Shown here: positions 7,609 to 13,788 of the stretch, in pieces
Position numbering within the stretch: the first letter of the stretch is position 1
How the letters are laid out: each line of letters opens with the position of its first letter
DNA from: CATQHD01 sp965243165
GTDB lineage: Bacteria > Actinomycetota > Acidimicrobiia > Spongiisociales > Spongiisociaceae
Assembly: GCA_965243165.1 (NCBI GenBank)
Contig: OZ251535.1
Coordinates: 496,001-560,000 of the forward strand
Length of the DNA stretch: 64,000 nt
Direction of reading: 5' to 3'
Notes under the pieces: generated by a model
What the model was told of the DNA's origin: nothing
The model's database searches: none
The model's input: only the letters and a program-made list of their open reading frames with translations
Program-made: the position numbers and the translations under genes

Positions 7609-8406
7609 CTACCGGCCGAAGCGCCGGTCGGCGGCGGCGTAGTCCCGCAGGGCGCGGATGAAGTCCACCCGCCGGAAGGCCGGCCAATACACGTCCGCGA
7701 AGGCGTACTCCGCATAGGCGGCCTGCCAGAGCAGGAACCCCGACAGGCGGGACTCGCCCGAGGTGCGGATGATGAGGTCGGCGTCCGGCTGGGCGGGTTC
7801 GTACAGGTGGGCGGCGATGCCCTCCGCATCCACGCGCCCGGCCATCTCGGCGGGGGGCGTCCCCTTCCCGGCCAGCTCCTCCACCAAGGCCCGGCAGGCG
7901 TCCACTATCTCCTGGCGGCCCCCGTACCCCATGGCGACCGTGAGCCGGCGCGGCCCCGCGCCCGCGCCCGCCTCCTCCACGGCCTGCTTGGCGGCGGCCG
8001 CCAGCCGCGCCGGCAACAGATCGAGGCGCCCGATGACTTTCAGCCCGTAGCCGAGGCGGGCGGCCCGGCGGGGCAGCCGTCCGAACATCTCGGTGAGGGT
8101 GTCGAAATACGGTTCGATCTCCGCCGCCGGGCGCCCCAGGTTCTCGGTCGAAAGCATCCAGGCGGTTATCGAGGGGATGGGCAGATCGGCCGCCCATTCG
8201 AGGAACTCCTCGAACTTGCGCATCCCGCTCCGGTAGCTGTCGGCGTAGGTGAGCAGGCCTTCGGCGCGGGCGTACCGCCGGTGCCCGTCGAGGATGATCC
8301 CGATGTGGCGGGGCAGCCGCTCCGCGTCCAGACGGCGGAGCAGCCTCCTTTCATAGAGCCGGTACAAGGGGGCCGTGAATCTGGGGTTGTCCGCCTTGCC
8401 TGACAT
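7609..8406 (-). CDS. uppS: cis-Prenyltransferase (isoprenyl / undecaprenyl diphosphate synthase family)
   Basis: A 265-residue enzyme condensing isopentenyl diphosphate units onto an allylic diphosphate in cis configuration, for the polyprenyl carrier used in cell-wall assembly. Motif I reads IGIILDGHRRYAR (usually MDGN-R/G-RWA), with the catalytic Asp kept but the following Asn replaced by His. Other family parts are AWMLSTENLGRP, MGYGGRQEIVDA and the C-terminal IIRTSGESRLSGFLLWQAAY followed by ADVYWPAF. Such shorter forms include mycobacterial Z-farnesyl diphosphate synthase, so product length is uncertain. GAGGAG stands 6 bases before the start. Confidence 0.9.
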   Translation of the reverse strand: MSGKADNPRFTAPLYRLYERRLLRRLDAERLPRHIGIILDGHRRYARAEGLLTYADSYRSGMRKFEEFLEWAADLPIPSITAWMLSTENLGRPAAEIEPYFDTLTEMFGRLPRRAARLGYGLKVIGRLDLLPARLAAAAKQAVEEAGAGAGPRRLTVAMGYGGRQEIVDACRALVEELAGKGTPPAEMAGRVDAEGIAAHLYEPAQPDADLIIRTSGESRLSGFLLWQAAYAEYAFADVYWPAFRRVDFIRALRDYAAADRRFGR

Positions 8407-8598
8407 TCGACTCCTCGGGACGGGCGGCGGCCTCCTCGGAGGCTTCTGCGGCGGGGGCCGGGGAGTGATGGTAGCCGGGCGGGGCGGGCCTTCGGGTTGG
8501 GCGGAAGAAAGCTGTTGCGCCGGGCCGCTGTCCGCTGTCGGTATTGCTGCGCCCCTGCGTTATGGTGAGCTTCGCAGTTGCCGCCCCGGACGATGTGA

Positions 8599-10098
8599 AT
8601 GAACTTCTTGGCCGACTACACCAATTTCGACGCCGTGGAACTCGGCGCCGCGATCCGCGCCGGAGAGGTGCATCCCGCCGAGGCGGTCACCGCCGCCCTC
8701 GCCCAGATCGAGCGCTTCGAACCGGAAATCAACGCCGTTACCTGGCGCTGCTACGACCCGGCTCTGCGGGCGGCCGAAGGCCCGCTTCCCGCTTCCCCGC
8801 TGGCCGGCGTCCCCTTCCTCATCAAGGACCTGACTTTGCCCTTGGCCGGCGCCCCCTACGAGATGGGGAGCCGGATGCGGCGCGGCCTGAAGGCCCATCA
8901 CGATGCGGCGCTGATAACCCGTTACAAGGAGGCGGGTCTGCTGATCCTCGGCCTGACCGCCGCCCCGGAGTTCGGCGCCGCGGCCGACACCGTCTCCGAG
9001 CTGAACGGCGCGACCCTCAACCCCTGGGACCTCGAACGCTCCCCGGGCGGTTCCAGCGGGGGCGCGGCGGCGGCGGTCGCCGCCCGTTATACGCCCGCCG
9101 CCCACGCCAGCGACGGGGCGGGTTCGATCCGCATCCCCGCCTCGATGTGCGGCTTGTTCGGTCTCAAACCCACCAGGGGACGCACCCCCAAAGGGCCGGA
9201 CGCCGCCGAGGGCTGGTTCGGCATGTCGGTCGAACACGCCGTAACGAGGACGGTGAGGGACAGCGCCGCCCTGCTCGACCTCTCCCAGGGGCCCGACCCC
9301 GGAGCGCCCTACTATCCGCCTCCCCCCGAGCGCCCTTATATGGAGGAGGCCGGACGTCCGCCCGGGCGGCTGAACATCGCCTTCTCCACCGGTTCCATGC
9401 TCGCCGAAGGTATGCATCCGGCGTGCGTGCGGGCCGTCGAGCAGGCCGCCGGGCTGCTGGAGGAGCTCGGCCACCGGGTTTCGCCGGCCCGGCCTTCGAT
9501 CGACGCCGACCGTTTCAAGGAGTCCATGCTGGTGATGATGGCCGCCGACATGGCCTACGCCGTCGAACACTCGGCGCGGGCGGCGGGGCGGCGGCCCTCG
9601 GAGCACCTGTTCGAGGCCTCGTCGTGGCTGACCGGCCAGATCGGCGCCCGCCTGACCGCCCTCGAGCTGGCCGAGGCGGAGAAACACCTCCGCAACATCG
9701 GCCGGACGACCGCCCCCTTCTTCGAGGATTACGACGTGTTCGTGGAGGCGGCCATCGCCCGTCCGCCCTGGAAGAGCGGATCTCTTACGCCGGAGCTGAG
9801 CAACCTGGCCCGGCTTCATCTGAGGTCCGCCGCCCTGCGCCCCGGCAACAGGGCCCTGCTGAGGGCGGCGGGGGCGGTCGGCGACCAAGTGCTCGAAGCG
9901 ATCCCCAACACGGCGCTTTGGAACGCCACCGGCCAGCCTTCTGCGACCGTGCCGCTCCATTGGTCGGAAGGCCTGCCGATCGGCGTCCAGTTCACCGCCC
10001 GCTACGCCGACGAGGCCCTCCTGTTCCGGCTGGCCGCCCAGCTCGAGGAAGCCCGCCCCTGGGCAGACCGCCTCCCGCCCCTCCTGACCCGCACCTGA
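8599..10098 (+). CDS. Amidase signature family hydrolase, 6-aminohexanoate-cyclic-dimer hydrolase-like
   Basis: A 499-residue amidase. The Ser-cisSer-Lys catalytic set is visible: Lys in PFLIKDL (near residue 76), the glycine/serine-rich RSPGGSSGGAAAAVAA near 150, and the nucleophile region HASDGAGSIRIPAS near 172. SMCGLFGLKPTRGR follows, a form I associate with NylA-like cyclic amide hydrolases. The C-terminal NATGQPSATVPLHWSEGLPI and GVQFTARYADEALLFRLAAQ are also typical. It would hydrolyse carboxamide bonds in the cytosol; the natural substrate is unknown. The gene stands alone, divergent from the cis-prenyltransferase. Confidence 0.9.
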   Translation: MNFLADYTNFDAVELGAAIRAGEVHPAEAVTAALAQIERFEPEINAVTWRCYDPALRAAEGPLPASPLAGVPFLIKDLTLPLAGAPYEMGSRMRRGLKAHHDAALITRYKEAGLLILGLTAAPEFGAAADTVSELNGATLNPWDLERSPGGSSGGAAAAVAARYTPAAHASDGAGSIRIPASMCGLFGLKPTRGRTPKGPDAAEGWFGMSVEHAVTRTVRDSAALLDLSQGPDPGAPYYPPPPERPYMEEAGRPPGRLNIAFSTGSMLAEGMHPACVRAVEQAAGLLEELGHRVSPARPSIDADRFKESMLVMMAADMAYAVEHSARAAGRRPSEHLFEASSWLTGQIGARLTALELAEAEKHLRNIGRTTAPFFEDYDVFVEAAIARPPWKSGSLTPELSNLARLHLRSAALRPGNRALLRAAGAVGDQVLEAIPNTALWNATGQPSATVPLHWSEGLPIGVQFTARYADEALLFRLAAQLEEARPWADRLPPLLTRT

Positions 10099-10447
10099 CC
10101 CCCGGCTGGCGGTGCGGTGCGCCGGTGCCGCCGCCTTTCAGCAGCCATTCCCGGCGGTTGCGGTCCGGGCCCGGGGGAATCTCCATGCTTGTTTTGGCCG
10201 TTTAGCCTATTTGACCTGGGGGTTATGCAGTATTATGGACGTAGTTATGCTATTCTTGTAAAGATGGTGTTTGCCTGAAAACAAGATTGGCAATAAAATG
10301 TTGGCGAGGTGAAGGTGTTGAAAGTTGTTGGTGTGAAGTATGGCATGGTCTCATCTTGTTGGTGAAGTGTGGCATGGTCTCATCGGCTTGTGACCTGGGG
10401 TTTTACTGGTTGTGACGTAGTTATACCATTCTTGTGAGTAGAGTAAG
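10099..10447. promoter_or_regulatory. AT-rich upstream region of the Schlafen-like gene with two repeat sets
   Basis: No gene is visible. An imperfect direct repeat of about 60 bases occurs at 10211-10268 and 10390-10451 (both with TGACCTGGGG, GACGTAGTTAT and ATTCTTGT-x-AG-x-AAGATGG; the second copy ends at the start codon of the next gene). Between them a 28-base unit containing AAGT-TGGCATGGTCTCATC is tandemly repeated (about 10328-10385). The lower GC content here suggests acquired DNA; the repeats could be operator sites for autoregulation. Confidence 0.6.
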
Positions 10448-12115
10448 ATGGGGAAAACAAGAATGACATATCCACTCTTTCATCCACAGCACCCAGGCGA
10501 AGGAACAGCCCCCTCTGTTCTAACACCGGAGGAGTTCGCGCAGGCGTTCAACGCCGAGAGCACGTACGTGGAGTTCAAGGAGGGTGTCTCGACGAGAAAC
10601 GTCTCTGCGGTGATCGCGGCCTTTTCCAATACTGACGGCGGGGTGATCCTGATCGGTGTCACCGACCGCGGCGAGGTGGAGGGGGTGGGCAGCAACGGTG
10701 CCCGCCGCGAGGAACAGCTGCATAGGTGCGCCGGCGATCTCCACAATCCCGGCCGCTACCACGTGCGTCGCCTCAACGTCGGAGGCCGTCTGGTGTTGGT
10801 CATGGTCGTGGAGAAGCGCCTCGAAGGATTCTGCCAGACGAGCAATGGCCGGGTGCTGGTGCGCCGGGGGGCGTCTAACCGGGCGTTGATCGGTGCGAGT
10901 CTGTCGGAATTCATAGCGGCCCGTTCGCTGAGGCGTTTCGAAACGACCCCGACGGAGGCGGATCTGGATTCGGCCGATCCAGAATTGCGGCAAGACTTGG
11001 CTGATCGTTGGTCGTGGGGTGAGGATCAGCTCGCCGAGCGGTTGTGGGAGCGCCAATTTTCGGAGAAGACCGACCAGGGTACGAAGATGACGGTGGCCGG
11101 TGCCTTGTATCTGCTGCGGGAACCTCATAGGATTCTCGGCAAGGCCTATGTGGAGGTATTGCGGTTTCGCGGCGAGGATACGGACTACGACCTCCGAGTT
11201 GAGATAACCGGGCCACTCCAGGTGCAGGTCAGGGACACTACGGAGTTCGTGCTCGAGCAGATCGGATTTGACCTCGTCATATTGGGCCTGTACAGGAACG
11301 AGCTTTGGCGGCTGCCTGAAGAGGCTCTGCGGGAAGCCATAGCCAACGCCGTCGCCCATCGTTCCTATGAAATGTCCGGTACGCCTGTCCGAGTCGACAT
11401 CCATCAGGATCGGGTGGTAGTGACCTCGCCGGGCGGATTGCCCGAACCGGTCACCGTCGAGAACATACGCGAGCAGAACGCGGCCCGCAATCTCGAGGTC
11501 ATCAGAACTCTCCGGCGGTACGGCTTGGCTGAGGACATCGGGCGCGGTGTCGACAAGATGTATGACGAGATGGCGTCTTATCTGCTGGCGCCGCCGGAGT
11601 TCGAAGAGATCGGGTCGTCGGTGAGAGTCACATTGCGGATGGGAGGGGTGGTCATCCCCGAGGAGCGGGCTTGGGTCGCCGAGTTGCAGCGAAGGGGCTC
11701 GCTGGCGCCCCGAGACGGATTGCTGCTGGTGCATGCCGCCAGGGGTGAGATACTGACGAACAGTAAAGCAAGACAGCTTCTAGGAGTAGACAGCGTACAG
11801 GCCAGGTTGGCCCTCCAACGGCTCAGGGACCGAGGTCTGCTCATCCAGCAAGGAGAGCGGGGAGGCGCGGAGTACCTGATCAGCTCGGATCTCAGCCCGC
11901 CGCCTGGGTTGCGCCCCTTGTCGGACGAGAAAATCGGCTCCATGGTTGTCGATTTGGCCCGGGCAGGACCTGTTACGAACCAAATCGTCCGAGAACGCAT
12001 CGGGTTGGACCGAGTGAAAGCCTTGAGACTCCTCACCCGCTTGGTCGCCGAAGGCCGCTTGGATCGGCGCGGCCATGGGCGGGGCACCTACTACGTATTA
12101 CCCGGCTCTCGATAG
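10448..12115 (+). CDS. AlbA_2 / Schlafen-like ATP-binding protein with C-terminal winged helices
   Basis: A 555-residue protein. Residues about 30-150 form an AlbA_2 (Schlafen-like) domain: TYVEFKEGVS and AAFSNTDGGVILIGVTDRG. Residues about 290-380 hold a GHKL-like ATPase region typical of these proteins, with EALREAIANAVAHRSY (N-box), DRVVVTSPGGLPEP and AEDIGRGVDKMY. The C-terminal third has two helix-turn-helix-like segments (ILTNSKARQLLGVDSVQARL and VTNQIVRERIGLDRVKALRL). Members are widespread predicted transcriptional regulators or nucleic-acid-binding proteins often found in accessory DNA; the true function is unknown. ATG at 10463 is an alternative start. Confidence 0.85.
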   Translation: MGKTRMTYPLFHPQHPGEGTAPSVLTPEEFAQAFNAESTYVEFKEGVSTRNVSAVIAAFSNTDGGVILIGVTDRGEVEGVGSNGARREEQLHRCAGDLHNPGRYHVRRLNVGGRLVLVMVVEKRLEGFCQTSNGRVLVRRGASNRALIGASLSEFIAARSLRRFETTPTEADLDSADPELRQDLADRWSWGEDQLAERLWERQFSEKTDQGTKMTVAGALYLLREPHRILGKAYVEVLRFRGEDTDYDLRVEITGPLQVQVRDTTEFVLEQIGFDLVILGLYRNELWRLPEEALREAIANAVAHRSYEMSGTPVRVDIHQDRVVVTSPGGLPEPVTVENIREQNAARNLEVIRTLRRYGLAEDIGRGVDKMYDEMASYLLAPPEFEEIGSSVRVTLRMGGVVIPEERAWVAELQRRGSLAPRDGLLLVHAARGEILTNSKARQLLGVDSVQARLALQRLRDRGLLIQQGERGGAEYLISSDLSPPPGLRPLSDEKIGSMVVDLARAGPVTNQIVRERIGLDRVKALRLLTRLVAEGRLDRRGHGRGTYYVLPGSR

Positions 12116-12264
12116 CCCCCGGTCAACTCGGCGAGGCTGAGGAGCTGGCCGCACGTCTTCGAGGCAACCCTCGGACGCAGGTACAGACGGCGGCGCCGCG
12201 TTGCTGGATGCCATCAACGCCCGTGCGCCGGGAGGGGAGGGCATCTGCGGCAGAGTTCGCATGG

Positions 12265-12825
12265 TCATTCGGCAGTCTCCCAATAGGCCGTTCTGTCTGG
12301 GTGGCGGCGGCGGATGCGGGTGCCCGCGGGCACTTTCTTCGGTGGGGTTGCGATGAAGGCGGCGAACGCCGCAGCGGATGCGTCTTGGTGAGGCTCGGTG
12401 AACGTCAACCCCTCCTCCCAGTTGCGTCCGCATCCGGAGCAGGCGCCGGGCGCGGCGCCGGTGATGTAGTGGCCGGAGTGGGGCAACGACTCCGACGGGC
12501 GTTCGAGGACGGCGCAGTCATTGCATGGCGCGTCGGGGTGCGGTCCGCCGTTGGTGTCGTCGAGCACCTCCCCGCAGGCGGTGCAGACTACTCGCGTGTA
12601 GTCCAGTAGCCGCATGTCTGGGTAGCCAGGGATGCGGAAAGGCTCGCCGCCGGGAAACGGCGGTTCGTTGATGATGCGGGAATAGTTGTGCCCGGTGATG
12701 TGCATCCATCCGCGGTGCCGTCCGTCCGGACCGCACCCCAGGGCGGATGCGGCGGCGCGGGTCAATCGTTTGCCCGCCCTGCGGCGATAACCGCGGGACC
12801 GGCGCTTACGGACCGAGACGGACAT
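12265..12825 (-). CDS. Zinc-finger-like hypothetical protein
   Basis: A 186-residue protein of unknown function. Three C-x-x-C pairs, VCTACGEVL, PCNDCAVLE and CSGCGRNW, with nearby histidines (GGPHPD, SLPHSGHY) suggest structural zinc binding. The N-terminus is very basic (MSVSVRKRRSRGYRRRAGKR), as in nucleic-acid-binding proteins. Codon use is that of a real gene. It lies convergent to the Schlafen-like gene. I do not recognise the family. Confidence 0.6.
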   Translation of the reverse strand: MSVSVRKRRSRGYRRRAGKRLTRAAASALGCGPDGRHRGWMHITGHNYSRIINEPPFPGGEPFRIPGYPDMRLLDYTRVVCTACGEVLDDTNGGPHPDAPCNDCAVLERPSESLPHSGHYITGAAPGACSGCGRNWEEGLTFTEPHQDASAAAFAAFIATPPKKVPAGTRIRRRHPDRTAYWETAE

Positions 12826-12994
12826 GCGTCAGTGCCCCCATTCGAGCGTATGCGGCGGCCCGTGCCGCTGCGCCCGCCGTAGGGGTTGCCCTGTAGGTGC
12901 TTGTAGGCCACTGCCTACGGCAGCGGTGCACACCAGAGCGGCGGTGGCCGCCCATACGCCAGTGCCGCAGGTGCACCGTTTTGGCGGTGGTCAT
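12806..12994 (-). CDS. Possible small basic protein upstream of the zinc-finger-like gene
   Basis: ATG at 12994 follows an AGAGGA with 10 bases of spacing and opens a 62-codon frame (MTTAKTVHLRHWRMGGHRRS) overlapping the next start by 20 bases. Composition is Arg/His/Ala-rich and not convincing; an alternative frame across the same DNA encodes a hydrophobic stretch (WAATAALVCTAAVGSGL). One of the two may be real, or the region may be frameshifted. Confidence 0.2.
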   Translation of the reverse strand: MTTAKTVHLRHWRMGGHRRSGVHRCRRQWPTSTYRATPTAGAAARAAAYARMGALTHVRLGP

Positions 12995-13033
12995 TGGGGG
13001 GTGGTTCCTCTCGGCGGGTGGTTGGTGCAGATG

Positions 13034-13291
13034 CTACGCCCCCTGCGCCGGGGGGGGGGGGGGTAACTGCCCGAAGGTGAGGGCCTCCTCCAGATCGGCC
13101 CCTGCCGACACTTTCCGGTTGGGTGGGCGCATGCCCAGTCCAGCGGGGGGTTTTCGGTTTTCCAGGTACTGGCCTATCGCCTCTTCCTCTGCCGTTCTTG
13201 GGAGCCGTGTCATAGGCCGTCTGTATAGTTGTCTGCCGTTTATGGCCGCAGCCCAGAAGGGGTCTCTGACGAGGGCGGTGAGGGGTGTCAC
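13034..13291 (-). CDS. Hypothetical protein ending in a poly-proline tract encoded by a 14-G run
   Basis: From a GTG at 13291 an 85-codon frame reads VTPLTALVRDPFWAAAINGR, then TRLPRTAEEEAIGQYLEN and ADLEEALTFGQL, which look protein-like (amphipathic, balanced composition). The C-terminus is PPPPPAQGA, encoded across a homopolymer of 14 C residues on this strand (13050-13063 as G on the top strand). Changes of the tract length would swap the tail between three different frames. Function unknown; an ATG at 13298 opens an alternative, less convincing frame. Confidence 0.4.
   Translation of the reverse strand: MTPLTALVRDPFWAAAINGRQLYRRPMTRLPRTAEEEAIGQYLENRKPPAGLGMRPPNRKVSAGADLEEALTFGQLPPPPPAQGA
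13050..13063. repeat. Homopolymer run of 14 G
   Basis: Fourteen consecutive G residues on the top strand near the 3' end of the minus-strand gene at 13034-13291. This is the longest homopolymer noticed in the window and is prone to slippage, either in the cell or during sequencing. Confidence 0.95.
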
Positions 13292-13296
13292 ACCCC
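13282..13296. promoter_or_regulatory. Perfect palindrome between divergent genes (possible operator)
   Basis: GGGGTGTCACACCCC has inverted arms GGGGTG/CACCCC around TCA. It lies at the start of the minus-strand gene and about 80 bases before the vWA/tubulin operon, where a repressor site controlling divergent transcription could be. No regulator is known. Confidence 0.35.
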
Positions 13297-13374
13297 ATCG
13301 GTATCTTGTAGAGAGGGAGAAGCCGCCTTCGGGCGGTTCAAGTCTGCCGCGACCGGTTGTTGAGGTGTTCGTAG

Positions 13375-13788
13375 ATGAGTAACGGGTTCGAGTTCGAGTT
13401 CGAGCCTGCAGGCGGAGCCCGAGGAAGGCCTCGTTCTGCCGGGCCTCGGAGGAACCGGCGCGGCCGGATGCTCTGGGTGCTTTGGCTCTGCTTGGCGGTG
13501 CTCGGCGCGGCGGTGTCCGTGATCATGGCGGCCACCGCAGGCGAGGTGCTGGCGGTAGGCGACGGCGCCTTCTGGCGGGGGGTGGTCGGGATCGCCGCCG
13601 TGCTGACCGCATCTCTGCCCGGGTTCGCCCTCTTCCGGCTGGTGCAGCTGCGGGAGCATCCCAACTGGCATGAGCGGTGGTGGCGCCCCACCATCCTGGC
13701 GGGGATTGCGTTGGTGTCGTCGGTCGGCGGGGCCCTCTGGTGCGGATACCTGATCGCGGAACGCGTCGCCCGGGTGTGGTCGATATGA
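13375..13788 (+). CDS. Small membrane protein with FEFEFE N-terminus, first gene of the vWA/tubulin/protease operon
   Basis: A 137-residue protein. It starts MSNGFEFEFEPAGG, an alternating Phe/Glu motif seen again at the start of the protease gene at 24875, then an Arg-rich segment and three membrane segments (MLWVLWLCLAVLGAAVSVIM, FWRGVVGIAAVLTASLPGFA and ILAGIALVSSVGGALWCGYL). By the positive-inside rule the FEFEFE end is cytoplasmic. The stop overlaps the start of the vWA gene in an ATGA junction, so the two are translationally coupled. Family unknown; it may anchor other components at the membrane. Confidence 0.75.
   Translation: MSNGFEFEFEPAGGARGRPRSAGPRRNRRGRMLWVLWLCLAVLGAAVSVIMAATAGEVLAVGDGAFWRGVVGIAAVLTASLPGFALFRLVQLREHPNWHERWWRPTILAGIALVSSVGGALWCGYLIAERVARVWSI

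Noticed and set aside
7586..8197. Upstream extension of the lipoprotein frame through the cis-prenyltransferase gene
   Set aside because: The part before 7585 is out of frame with, and fully inside, the cis-prenyltransferase gene; the lipoprotein signal peptide begins only at 7585.
9119..9135. GGTTCGATCC resembling a tRNA T-loop
   Set aside because: It lies inside the amidase catalytic motif codons (GSIRIPAS) and no cloverleaf can be built around it.
12116..12264. Coding-like fragment (GGAALLDAINARAPGGEG) after the Schlafen-like gene
   Set aside because: Only about 25 codons look protein-like, with no start and an early frame break; could be a gene remnant but support is too weak.
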